The notes beneath the pieces were generated by a model. The model made no database searches, had not been told where the DNA came from, and worked only from the letters and a program-made list of their open reading frames with translations. Below are positions 1-12,060 of a stretch of 64,000 nt of DNA, piece after piece. The stretch is from assembly GCA_035582835.1 (NCBI GenBank), contig JAYKAV010003103.1, positions 1 to 64,000 of the forward strand. The letters are read 5' to 3'. This DNA comes from Phoebastria nigripes. Taxonomy: Eukaryota; Chordata; Aves; Procellariiformes; Diomedeidae. The first letter of the stretch is position 1. Each line of letters starts with the position of its first letter. A program made the translations under genes and the position numbers.

Positions 1-155
1 GGAAGCTGAAAAGTCCTTGACTAGTAGACTACTTAGCAACAACTAAAAACATCAGTGTGTTATCAACATTCTTCTCATACTAAATCCAAAACATAGCACT
101 ATACCAACTACTAGGAAAAAAAAAAATTAACTCTGTCCCAGCTGAAACCAGGACA
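1..155 (-). mobile_element. ERV LTR, 5' (U3) end, cut by window edge
   Basis: This is the U3 end of an endogenous retrovirus LTR on the minus strand. Read on that strand it opens with TGTCCTGGTTTCAGCTGGGA, the same start as the complete LTR at 7520-8092, and over the shared ~150 bases the two differ by a 3-base indel, about one substitution and A-run length. The rest of this LTR lies before position 1, so its length, its target duplication and whether it is solo cannot be judged. No coding capacity is present. High similarity to the 7520 copy suggests the same young subfamily. Confidence 0.85.
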
Positions 156-3100
156 GCTTCTTATGTTGGAACTGTAATAATGTGAATAATCAACCCTAGC
201 ATTCACTTGAGATGCCTATAGAAAGCATGTTATAGTGGCAATATCTGTCAGCTTTGCTTTCATTACTGTCTGTAAAATAAAAAATAAAAAGTAATTCTTT
301 GATATTTTTAAAGGAAATATGTTAAAGCACTGCTGGGATTTTTTTTTTTTTTTTGTTTAGTTGTAAAAGAAAGTGGAAAATCAGTGAAAAGCAAAAGGGA
401 AGAATTCAAGTGTTTGGATTTTTAAATGCCATGGCATGATTATTCTAGTTCCAGGAACTATCTATATATTTCAAATAACAGGCCTTACAGAAAATGTCTT
501 TCTGCTTTATACATAAAAAGTCAAAACAATTACTTTCAATACACGACTTTTATGTTTGATTAAGAACTACAACAAAATAACTTTCTTAGACCTCTCAGCT
601 TGAAATTCTTGTCAGAAAAGCCCTTCAGTGGAAGTAGTTAAAAGTATACTGCCTAAAAAGAAATAGCCAAACTGGATTCTCAGGTTTGTTTATTGAAGAC
701 ATAGCTAAAACTTCCCCCATTTGAAGAAAATAGAACATATTAGTATATGAAAATACTTTATCATAATAGAAAATAACAGAATTCAATAAAAATTTACTTT
801 GTTGTTGTCATAAAATTACCTTTTTTCAAAACAAAACTTTTCATTTTGTAAGCACTTTTTCTGTAGTAGATGATTGAATAGGTAGTAGAAATATACGTAT
901 ATTTAATTTCTGATCTCCAAAATCAGCAACTATTATCATATTTTGGAGAGCAGCTTCTTTACAGAAACTTAATGATTCAGAAAGAAAAGCATCTGATTCT
1001 CGTTGGTATTTATGTCCAGTTTAAAATTGTACACAATGGCAGTAGCTAAGATGAAGTTGCTGCTCAATTATGAGCATACTTTGTGTGTTACATATTTAAA
1101 GACAAGAGGTAATATGGCTGAGTACAGCAGCACTGGATGTGTGGTAAACCCCAGTGCAAGATACCATTTCATTCATTGCTGTTCAACATTTCACACTCTC
1201 TACGCTGTAGCACTTGAAGTCGTATGATTCTGCTTTCAAAAATTGCTGCAAAGATTGTAGTTTTGCTAATTTGCTCAACTATTTGTGCATCACACTAACC
1301 TCTGAAAAAGGTGCTATATAGAAAAAAGAGGCACTATTGTTTTCTTTCTGTTTATGACCAGTATGAGCAAATCCCCAAGCATCTTCTGCTTATGCAAATA
1401 AAATACTATAGAAGTGCCATGGAGTGACCTTGGGATTCAGCTGATTTAAAGCATCTGGAAAACTTTGATCTACTCAGATTTCTGAGAATCACATCCATTG
1501 GCTTTGTTCTGTCATGCAAACATCTTCTGGAGCACCAGCCAGGTCCCAGAAGTACCTTTTTAAGCCTTATAGACATGTGATTTTATTCATCACCTCAGTC
1601 AATGGTATTGAAATTTCATAGTGAGAAGAGCCAGGTCAATAATTACTGCAGTTCTTTGAGGGTTTCTGTTAATTGTCACAATCAAACCCATAAATAGATG
1701 GATTAAATATTTGCTTAGTCAGTCTCATCTAAGCAACAATATAATTTAAAAAGGACAGTGATACAGTAGCTGGAACCTTTGATCCTCAAGAGACAACCTT
1801 TACAAGACTGGACCTTCAATTAATTATGGCCTATATAATAAGCATATTGACTGGGTTTAATTTAAGGTTTGTTTTCAGCTGGCTGAGTAGGTACGAAGAG
1901 AGAATAAGGAGCTGCCTCTTTTTTTTTTCTCCCCTGTTACAAGACTTCTTCCTGGGATTTATCTGTTTAACCATCTCAGAGAATTTGAGGAGAGGCAAGG
2001 ATTCATGATTACAACTTTACTACTTAGTTTCAGAGCACTTACAGCACTTGTTTATAAAACTTTGGTGTATAGAGGAAATAAGACACACATTTCTCTTTAG
2101 TGTATCACCCTCTCTTTGCCTTCATATGTCTTCTAAAGCAGTCCTTTATTATGTCTAATTTAGAATGTAATAGACCTATCTCTTAAAATGTATCTGCATA
2201 TAAATGGTAATATGGATACATAACTTTTTTTTTCAAGAATCAAGAAGAATCAGACTTAGATCATTAATCAAAAATAACAATACACATGTAATTTTATTTA
2301 TGCCATTAAATATTCATTGGATTGTAACAGTTTATTGCTATTACTTAACCAAATTAGATTCAAATGGATGGCCAAGAGGTCACTGTCTTCAAAACCCATA
2401 ATAATCCTTTCAGGCATCCATTCCCATAGGAGCACTTAAAACTCAGCTTTAGTTTATTATTGTGATAAGATAATTTAAAGTTCTAGAGAGCTAACCAGTG
2501 GAAAGGCCTGTACTAACCTCTTGGCACTTTTAAAGACCATGAGCTAAAAATATTCTACAGCAGAGTACTGATGAATTCTCCCCCATGCCCCATTTTTGTT
2601 TCATTTAGCATAAAATTTGTAAAACAGTTGAATATCTGGCTCTGAGACAGAATCTTTTTCAGCCTTCTGTTATTTACTTTGTACCTTTTTATCTGCCTGC
2701 AAAAAAAAAAAAAACCTCTTGATTTTATCCTGCTTTAACTTCTATATTTCAATTGTAATGTCCTTGTTATTAGTACAAGGGCAAGTACACTGCAGCTTTC
2801 ATTTTGGTCAAGGCCTCGAGCTACATAAAAGGAAGGTTGAAAACATCGTATTTTCTGTCTCTCCACCAATGCAATGAATAACCTGTGTGTCCTAAAAGGC
2901 ACCTGTCTTTTTCTTTTTTTTTTTTTTTTTTTTGTAAAGTTGAACTAAAACAGCTGCAAAAACTATCCTAACCTAATGGGAAGAATACAAAATCAGAGCA
3001 CTGTGAATGTGTGAGTGACTGCTCTATTGGCCCATAACGTATTCACTAACATTAACCGGGCCAAGTGTCATACAAAGAAGGCTCAAGCTTTTCTGACTTC

Positions 3101-6100
3101 TACCTGCCTTTTTCACTCTTTAACCACCTCTGAGACTTAGAGCTCACTTTGGAGGAGAGTGCTTGACTGTCGGAAGTATCCTCCTCATGAATCAGAAGCT
3201 ATTCAAGACCTGGATGTTGAATATTCTGAGATCATCTCAAGTTGCCTCAATTGGTCTCAAGAGGGCTGTTAGTGTTAAAGATATCAGTGTCATAATGCCA
3301 GACTTGATCTAGGGAGGCACAGTGAGGTCAGAACACCAGAGCAATGGCATGAGTCATTACTGAAATGATGCCTACATGACTGCTATGGTTTTAATGTCCC
3401 ATTTTTTGGCAGTGTACAGTGATTATCAACAGTGCAAAATCCCATTTACATAAAAAACTATTTAATAAGCAGTGCAGCTGCTAATTTTTAAAGAAGTGAT
3501 GTTTAGCAGTACTAAGTTAGATTATGAAGATGTTCTTGCAACACACTTGAGAACATAACAGAGATAAAACTGTAAGGGTGGGAAATGAGATTATATAGAC
3601 ATTGTATTGAGGACTGGAAACGAGATATGCAGTATTAACTTGTTCTATAGTCTATGCTATGTAGGTGATTTTGTCATACATGACTTGTGTCTGAATCTTT
3701 CAGTAATATGTATTTTCTCTTTCACTCCCCAGCAGTAGAAACATTTATGAATATTATGTTATATCCACACATATCTAGAAAAATGTTCACGGTTCTGTAT
3801 ATTTCTGTTGGAGAAAACAAGAGATGTTATCCACATCTTGTACTTTGAGGAGGTGTGTGATTGTCCTTAGTTCCTGGGAGAGCTGATTCTTCAGCCTTTC
3901 GGCCCTCAGAAGACTTACTAATTTTCTCACCAATTAGCCAAAGTAACTGAAGCTCCTTAAGACCCACCAGATTTCTCATTCTAATTCAGTCACTGACTTG
4001 GTGTATCAATTACCTCACAATTTTTCAATTACCTCACAATTTTTAGCAGGTAACTTAAATGTTGTCTTAAATTCCAAGGTAGTGGATATGGCATGAAGAC
4101 GAAGGGTTAAGAAATGAGTGTGTCCATATGGTCAGTTTCTTTCCCAGTTTTGCTCCAGGGCATTGGTCCATTGACTGTGCAAATTACACTCATGCTGGTT
4201 TACTCCTGGGCTTTCTCTGTTCTGAGAGAGTCAACTAGCTGTCTCTGGAGTAAAATTTGGGCATGGCTTAAATTATAGCTTTCAATAGTGACAGCTCCTC
4301 ATAGACATCAGCTGTGTCTAGATAGATATCAGATATACTGTGTATGTACTGTGTTCTTCTCTTTGGCCTGGGCAAACCTCTATAACTATTCCAGGAGCCC
4401 ACAAAAACTCTGTAGACATACCCACTAGCTCTTCAGTTTTCATCTGGTAACTGAGATGAAAACAAGATGCCTTCCCCATCTTTGTGCTTTCAGGTACAGT
4501 AAAAAGAGCAAATGAAACATTAGTATTATTAATTTTATATTGCTGTGGCTGAGATGAGATGTGATGGACTGGAAAGAGTAGTGAAGTGCATACTCTTGAA
4601 ACCAAGACGACAGTTAAACAAGTGTTTTGGCTGTATGAGCAGCCATTTAAATGCGGTGTACTCCAGCAGACACTTTAAATATTGCATTGAAAATCCTTAT
4701 TATGGATTTACAGCACTTGAAGGATGAAGCCTGATCCATATAAAATAAAGACAAGAATAGGTATGAACAGCACTTTGGCAATTCAAGACAATTGGAAGAT
4801 GACAAACATTATTTGCATTTGGTAGGGTTTTTCTTTTTTCCTATTTCTACAACAGACTTATTTGTAACAGAAAATAGCTGGAGAGAGAAATTTAATACTG
4901 AAGAATTTTTTCAAGACCATTTAATCTGTATTAATGTGACCCCATGCTGCTATCATGGCCAGTGAGACCTATGATGACATGCTGAGTAAATGCTATTTGT
5001 AAAAATTACAACTACCTGGGGGCAGCATTAATTATAGCAAGCAGTTTAACTCCAGAAAAGATAACAATCAACTGGTGAAGCTTGAATGAAAGCCACATGG
5101 CTGCTTTTCAATTCATATTAGAAAAACAGAATTTGGCTTCCTGGAACTGGCTACTAACTGTATGCTTTTAAAAGATATGACTCTTTCTTTGTTTCTAAAA
5201 TACTAAAGAATGTCCTGAATCATTTATGAAATGTTATGCATAGGAAGAATCCCTACCCTTGTAATACCCAGCCTGAGGGATGAGATATAACCTCTGTAAG
5301 ATATCTAACTACAATTCTGATTCAACTGTACTGCAACTGTTATTGTAGTTATACTTCAGTAATGCACTAATCAATTGTTTGACTGATTTAGGGTAAGCAA
5401 AGGAGTGGAAGATAAGAGGTGCGATAAATTGTTTTGCATTTAAATATTGTCTGTGTGCACAGTTTGAAAGACTAAGGCAGGACACATCACTTGAAAGAAC
5501 CCCAAAAAATTTGGGGATGATGGCTACAAGGATGGTCGATGCTCTCTCTGAAGGTGTGTAGGGAATTTTTATTAGGAGTGAAGAGACTTCAATTACCAAA
5601 GAGCTCAGTCAATATAAATAGTTATAATTATACAAAATAACTGTTTACCAAAGAGCAAGGATATTTTGAAATATAGACCACTGCATCATTTGTTCCACGT
5701 GTTTTAGAAGCTGGTATGACTATAATGACTATATTGATATGGGAAGTGATGCAGACTTGCCAACACATGCTACTTATTAAGGGCAGTTTTTTGGACTGAA
5801 TGAATAGTATTCAAGTGAGGGGTCAAAGCGTAAGTATAATATAAGCATACTTTTTCAGCTAAAATGAAATATTTTATTTATTGCTGGCTCAGGTGTTTGT
5901 CTATATCTGACCTCTAACATGTCTTTTCATTGCAGGTCTCATCTAGAGTTGAGATTACCATTTATATAATTTTGAGCTGTGGAATACCAAAATCTGTTTT
6001 AAAGGAGCAGCCAAGCATATGTTGGCTTCTAGCTGATTTAGGATTGGAGAGCTTCAAACAAAAGAGTTTCATCTATACTATACCATGATTTAGCATTTAA

Positions 6101-7519
6101 TAAATGTTACACAAATATATCTTTAGGATTCAGGAAACCAGTCAAGAAGGGTAGAAAAAAATAGATTCAAGATATACTCTTACTAGATACATATTTTTTT
6201 TTTTTAATGACTGGCCTAATTCTAACCTTGTATTGGTTTTAAATTGTTCTAAATGTAATGACCTCAATCAAGTTATTTTTAATTTACACAGGTATAACTG
6301 AGCTTTGAGTAAGACCCAGATGTGCACCTCTGCTGCTGCACTTGGCAGTCAGTTTTTATTATTTCTTGGCCAAGTTAAAGCAATGAAGCCATCTGATTTC
6401 TGCGAGTGTGAAACAGATCTTCTGTGTTAACACTTCTTCCAGCAGCTGCAGCAGTACAGTGTGACCTGCCCTAATTGAGTAGATAAGAATTTTCCTGAAA
6501 TCTTGTACTTTCTTTATGTCATAATTGTTAGTTCTGAAAGAAACTCTTTCTTCAGTTCTTGGGCTCTGTTGCAGTCAGGATCAGGGATCAAGGGGTTAAA
6601 GTTTAATTATCTTGTACTCCCTTATACAAAGATCACAAAGATATGAAGAATGGTGACAAGTAATAGATCACTATTATTTTGTGCTACTTTGCGTATTTGT
6701 TTAGTGCTAGGAAGCAGCCATTTCAAGCAGAGACATATTCCTGTGAAAATGCCTTTCCATTAGTTTGGTAAGAATTTCAGAAATTTTGAAATAGATTTGA
6801 AAATAGCATAAAATATCACCCAATTTTCCATCTCAATACCCATAAATAGCCTCATCTAACTCTACGGAGAGTGGAAGTCTCTGGAAGCTATCAGCTGATA
6901 ATGAAAAGATACTAAACATAAACTCTGTTTTAGATGGCGATTATAAATATTATTCAAACTGTTGGCTCTTGATGGGTTAATGTCCAATCATTGTGTGAAA
7001 ATAGGCATTGGCACTTCTAAACAAAGGTTTTGATAAAGGTGGAAAGAGAATTCTTCAAACCCTTCAAAATGGTTTTACTTGTAAGTGTGAAAAGCCTCAT
7101 ATCATTGTGGTTTAGAAATAGATATCTAGGATGTGCAATCTCCCTTTATTCCAACAGATGGTGAATCCAAACTTCTCTTCCATATATAATTTCTTCAAAG
7201 ATATCCTGCTTTCAGATTGTCTATGCCCTTCTTGGTGTTAACTGATTAGAGATATGGGTAGACTGTATGTTCTAGGCNTTTGTAAAATATCATCATGATT
7301 ACTGAGATTGATATAAAATTATGAAACAAAAGATCTGAAGAACTGTTTGCCATTCCCAAGAGTGTAAAGTCATGTGAGCCATGGCTTTATTTTGCTATGT
7401 CCTCCATTTATTTATCAGTCCTGCCATTGCACAGCAGTGGCTAAGGAATGACATCACAGTTCTCAAATGTCTTTCATGTAGTTCCTGTTGTATGAATGCA
7501 TAAAGCTTCATAAGGATAA
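156..7519. other. Unique AT-rich non-coding stretch
   Basis: I see no gene or recognisable transposon here. Open frames stay under 100 codons, lack family motifs and look random (for example 4318-4605 and 5309-5599 on the minus strand). Visible simple features are poly(T) or poly(A) runs near 342-354, 1918-1929, 2701-2714 and 2915-2933, and a small tandem duplication at 4006-4043. The stretch is probably intergenic or intronic. Confidence 0.6.
4006..4043. repeat. Two-copy 19-bp tandem duplication
   Basis: The unit TCAATTACCTCACAATTTT occurs twice head to tail (4006-4024 and 4025-4043) without mismatch, which suggests a recent slippage or local duplication event. Confidence 0.85.
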
Positions 7520-8092
7520 TGTCGTGGTTTAACCCGGCAGGCAGTCAAACACCACGCAGCCGCTCGCTCACTCCCCCCAGGTGGGATGGGGGAGAGAATC
7601 GGAAGGGTAAAAGTGAGAAAACTCATGGGTTGAGATAAAGACAGTTTAATAGGGAAAGCAAAAGCTGTGCACGCAAGCAAAGCAAAACAAGGAATTCCTT
7701 CACTACTTCCCATCGGCAGGCAGGTGTTCGGCCATCTCCAGGAAAGCAGGGCTCCATCACGCGTAACGGTTACTTGGGAAGACAAACGCCAGCACTCCAA
7801 ACGTCCCCCCCCTTCCTCCTTCTTCCCCCAGCTTTATATACTGAGCATGACGTCATATGGTATGGAATACCCCATTGGCCAGTTGGGTTAGCTGTCCTGG
7901 CTATGCTCCCTCCCAGCTTCTTGTGCACCTGGCAGAGCATGGGAAGCTGAAAAGTCCTTGACTAGTAGACTTAGCAACAACTAAAAACATCACTGTGTTA
8001 TCAACATTCTTCTCATACTAAATCCAAAACATAGCACTATACCAACTACTAGGAAAAAAAAAATTAACTCTGTCCCAGCTGAAACCAGGACA
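7520..8092 (-). mobile_element. Complete solo ERV LTR, 573 bp, flanked by GATAA
   Basis: A complete LTR in minus orientation. It has canonical ends (TG at 7520, CA at 8091-8092) and identical 5-bp target duplications, GATAA at 7515-7519 and again at 8093-8097. No internal retroviral sequence adjoins it, so it is a solo LTR left by recombination between two LTRs. On its sense strand it carries TGACGTCA (7848-7855), then a TATATAAAGC TATA box (7831-7840), then a TTAAAC-type poly(A) region (near 7644-7651) and the terminal part rich in CCCCCATCCC. A 5-bp duplication is usual for class III (ERVL-like) elements; that class assignment is inferred. Confidence 0.93.
7831..7855 (-). promoter_or_regulatory. 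LTR core promoter: CRE palindrome plus TATA box
   Basis: Sense-strand order inside the LTR is a perfect TGACGTCA (7848-7855), the consensus CREB/ATF site, then TATATAAAGC (7831-7840). This spacing is typical of a retroviral U3 promoter. Activity is inferred from the motifs only. Confidence 0.65.
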
Positions 8093-10136
8093 GATAACAT
8101 CACATATCACACTTAACTGAGTATTCTAACATATTATCTCCTTTCTGTAGAGGTGTTACTGTGATCATTTCAAGTATAGGACAAAGAACAATTTGTCTTC
8201 CTGGTTGAAATGAAACATTACTTCACAGATACCTATTTCTAACAGCACTGAACTTTTCTTCAATTAGTCCAGACTGAATAGTCTCTGATAACCGTACTGT
8301 GAAATTACAGAAAGAGCAGGCAGATATTCAGCTTGATTTGGAATCTCATCCTTTCTAGTTGTAAAGAAATCCAAACAGCATGCCATTTATCATATCCTAA
8401 ATTAAACAGCTGGAGAGCTGCTATAATTTTTCAGTGGACTGTGTGTTGTCATTTGCAAGGTTATTCAGAAATCCTTTGGTAAATGAACAACATGTGTATA
8501 CGCTGCAACTCTGTTTCCCTACAAAAACACGCATTGTCCAAATGCTGTTTCCTGGTTGATCTATCATTTATGTATTTTACAAGTCACGCAAAACTGTTAC
8601 ACTCTGAAGTAATTGATCACTATTACTATTCCTTTCCTGCTGTGTAATGTTTTGTGTCTATTTTAGGGTCAAATCCATCACAGTTTGTACTTATTTTTGC
8701 TTAATTTTACAGAGTGCGCTTCATGGCCAGCTTACCATTTAAACTTAATCTGAGATTACATTTCTCTGTTAATTTTGTTAATTCAGCAATGTGTTCAGAA
8801 ATTGTTTCATTTTCCTACTACAGCTGTTTACAAACCCAGAAGCACTCTACACATACCAGTGGCTTTAAAGATGGAAAATTATGCAGGATTTCCGATAAAA
8901 TTCAAAGTTTACTTGTGAANTGAGTGGAATGCAATGTGTCTATGCAACAAGTAATAAGTTAGTATCCAACACAGGGAAACCACCATTTTTTTTTACTTCT
9001 CCCTCCCCCTCCTAATAATTTCCTTATATTGGAATGAGTTATTAAATGAACATATTTATCAGCTATTTAGGAATATCTGATAAATTACCCCCAGGAAGGT
9101 AAGAGTTTTAGGTTTGTTGGGGTTTTTAATTTTTCTGAGTCCCAGTAAACATCATTTCTCCCCAGGTTTCTTATCTTTACCTCTCTGTTCTGCATTCAGT
9201 TCTATTCTTGAATGAGAATTCTAGCCTTATTGTTATATTCGTGTCTTTTCTTCTTTACACAATGACAAGCATGTGAAAGATACACAAGGGAATAGCTGGG
9301 ACCTGAACAGCTATGTACAAGCATGTGAGGATTATTAGTTGCTCTAACTGGTTTTTAACATTTTTAAAATCACAGATATGATAGAAATACTGGAATTAAT
9401 GCATCCTTGTTCTTATATGTTACTGATAGAAACCTTACTTTTCCAGTATTAATGTCTCCCTGCATTTACCTAGAGATCAGTCAGGAACACAAGGGAAAAC
9501 CTGAACAGTAATTGAAAATAGTTTTTGATACCACACTCCTATATAGTCCTCTTTTACTAATTGATCTTGAAGACCTTCACAAAGAAGATTAAAATCAGTA
9601 ACTAGTTGTAAGTACTTAGAAGAAAAAGCAATTGAGTAATAGTCCACATGGACATGGTGCAAACAAGCTATCTTGACTTGGTCTCATTTTCTTCAACAAC
9701 AGGTTGATATTTCTTGTGGGTAGGAAACCCAGAACCCTCAATAGATACGGTGTTACTCTTTTTCTTCCAGTATTCTCAGAAGCAAAGGAGGAAAGTAATG
9801 TCTTCTAAGCAATGTCTTCTCTCTAAAGCCTAGAAGAAATATTTTACATGTGTGAAGATTATTGGCCAAATGCTATCAGGGAATAAATTATAATGGTTCA
9901 TTGTCAAAATCCAGCAATGTACTAGGAGGTCTGTGATTGTTACACAGGTTCAAAAAGTGAAAGAAAAATTCATGGCAGAAAATTCTATTGCATGATATTG
10001 GATAGTAAGACATCATGTCTCACTCAGGATTTTCTTGAGCTACCAGTTGTTTGAATCTGGGAGAGTATTCTGGGGAAGTAGAATTGTATACTTGCCCTTA
10101 ATTTTGTTCTTTTTGCAGGAATCTGTTATTGTTATT
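8093..10136. other. Unique non-coding stretch
   Basis: AT-rich sequence without a recognised gene or repeat. The open frames at 8714-8923 (+) and 9477-9662 (-) are short and show no family motif. Position 8920 is an unresolved base. Confidence 0.55.
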
Positions 10137-11430
10137 CCAGGAAACTACAGGCTGGTCAGCCTCACCTCAGTGCCTGGGAAGGTGGCGAAGCAGCTAATCC
10201 TGGAAACCATTTCCAGGCACTTTAAGGGCAAGAAAATCATCAGGAGTAGTCAGCATGGATTCACCAAGGGGAAGTCATGCTTGACCAACTTGATCACCTT
10301 CTATGATGAAAGACTGACTTGGTATATGAAGGCAGAGTAGTGGTTATTGTCCACCTGGACTGCAGTAAGGCCTTTGACATTGTCTTCCACAAGATCCTCA
10401 CAGAGAAGTTTTGAAGTATGGGCTGAATGAGCAGATTGTGAGGTGGATTGAAAACTGGCTGAATGGATTGGCCCAGAGGGTGGTGATCAGTGTAACAAAG
10501 GCTAGTTGGAGGCCAGTACTAGCGGTGTACCCCAGGGGTCAATACAAGGTCTAGTCTTGTTTAACATCTTCATTAATGGTCTGGATGATGGGGCAGAGTG
10601 TACCCTCAGCAAGTTTGCTGATGACATGAAACTGAGAGAAGTGACTGATATGCCAGAGGGTCATGCTGCCATCCATAGTGATCTCGACAGGCTGGACAAA
10701 CGGGCTGATGGAAATCTCATGAATTTCAACAAGGAGAAGTGTAAAGTCCTACATATGAGGAGGAACAACCCCATGCACCAATATATACTGGGGGCCACCC
10801 AGCTTGGCAGAAAAGGACCTAGGGGTCCTCGTGGACACCAAGTTGAACATGAGCCAGCAGTGTGCTCTTGCAGCAAAGAAGGCTAATGATGTCCTGGGCT
10901 GTATTAAGCAAAGTATTTCCAGCAGGTTGAGGGAGCTGATTGTTCCACTCTGCTGAGTACTGGCCACACCTGGAGTACTGTGTACAGTTCTGTGCTCCCC
11001 AGTACAAGAGGGACATGGACATACTGGAGAGAATCCAACAAAAGGCCACAAAGATGACTAAGGGAATAGATCATCTCTCATGTGAGGAAAGGCTGAGAGA
11101 GCTGGGACTGTTCAGCCTAGACAAGAGAAAGCTCAGGGGAAATCTTATTAATATACATAAATACCTGAAGGGAGTGTGCAAAGAAGACAGAGCCAAGCTC
11201 TTTTCAGTGGCGCCCAGTGACAGGACCAGAGGCAATGGGCACAACGGGCACAAACTGAAACACAGGAGGTTCCCTCTGAATGTCAGGAAACACTTTTTAA
11301 CTGTGAGGGTGACCGAGCACTGGCACAGGTTGCCCAGAGAGGTTGGGAGTCTCCCTCCTTGGAGATACTCAAAATCTGTCTGGTCATGGTCCTGGGCAGC
11401 CTGCTCTAGGCGTCCCTGCTTGAGCAGGGG
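10137..11430 (+). pseudogene. CR1 ORF2 remnant (reverse transcriptase to C-terminus), broken
   Basis: Three open segments in different frames together cover the second half of the CR1 polyprotein. The segment up to 10340 holds the NYRLVSL region and the HGFTKGKSC motif. The segment 10506-10886 holds SGVPQGS and the catalytic FADD box (10614-10625). The segment from about 10940 to 11400 holds the C-terminal region ([18 protein letters not shown], then [19 protein letters not shown]). Stops and frameshifts separate them: a stop ends the first segment near 10340, and a shift near 10810-10940 separates the last two. The catalytic aspartates persist but the frame does not, so this copy cannot make an enzyme. 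Confidence 0.9.
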
Positions 11431-11485
11431 GTTGGACCAGGTGACCTCCAGAGGTCGCATCCAACCTCAACTATTCTGTGAGTTA
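10137..11485 (+). mobile_element. CR1 LINE, 5'-truncated, with reverse transcriptase remnant
   Basis: A non-LTR retrotransposon copy of the avian CR1 clade, sense on the plus strand. It starts abruptly inside the reverse transcriptase domain at a sequence encoding [13 protein letters not shown] and runs through to a CR1-type 3' end (GGACCAGGTGACCTCCAGAG, then CATCCAACCTCAACTATTCTG). The truncated 5' end is usual for LINEs. The tail lacks clear tandem ATTCTATG units, so it looks older than the copies at 17614 and 58242. The left border is approximate: homology becomes visible at about 10137, but a chance open frame extends upstream to 10035. Confidence 0.93.
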
Positions 11486-11534
11486 ACTGAAGGTTGATGT
11501 AGCTGTTCTTATGATGAATTCTGCATGGTAACTC

Positions 11535-12060
11535 CTGGGTCTGGTACAATTTAATAATTTCATTAATGACTTCAGTGGTAGAATAGATCATATATATATA
11601 TATATATGTCAAAACTCTGCAGATCTAATTTTGGGAAAGTCTTGGTGATTTGGTCTGAAAAGCATAGAATTATATTTATTAGAAAGAAATGCAATGTATT
11701 GCAACAAAATATAATGGGATTATTGTGGATAACAAGCTGAACACACATGGAAAAAATCATGCTGTTGCAAAAAAACCTACTAATATCATATTGTGATCTA
11801 TGAATAACATAATCTGTAAGATATATGAAATAACTGGCTAACATACCCAGGACTGGCCAGTTTTCAACTTGATCTTTTGTCTCATTTTAGTTACCATATG
11901 TCTAGAAATTTATGCACCAGATGGAGAAAATCTAGAAAAGAATAGAAGTCAAGAAAAATGCCTAACAATTCATTATGCTGAATAAAAATCAGCAGAAGAG
12001 AAAAGTAATTGTGGACTTGCTAAAAACTTTCAAGAATACAGAACAAGAAGTTTCAGAAAT
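11535..12060 (+). mobile_element. Ancient CR1/L3-like LINE relic
   Basis: Directly 3' of the younger CR1 lies degraded sequence that still reads as an old LINE of the CR1/L3 group. Seen in order: a stretch like CATTAATGACTTCAGTGG (the FNDL-type region before the catalytic box), TTATTGTGGATAACAAGCTG (compare the conserved VIVDNKLN region), CATGCTGTTGCAAAAAA, and CCAGGACTGGCCAGTTTTCA followed by a further match up to GAAAATCTAGAAAAGAATAG. No open frame survives. I recognise it from its resemblance to LINE consensus sequences known from reptiles and mammals. Borders are approximate and a masking run against an old-repeat library would be decisive. Confidence 0.5.
11589..11608. repeat. Short (TA)n microsatellite
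   Basis: About nine TA dinucleotides in a row, sitting within the degraded LINE relic. Confidence 0.85.

Noticed and set aside
1..8092. A full 8-kb provirus bounded by the LTRs at 1-155 and 7520-8092
   Set aside because: GATAA directly flanks 7520-8092 on both sides, so that LTR is a solo insertion, and 156-7519 has no retroviral coding sequence, primer site or polypurine tract at the expected places.
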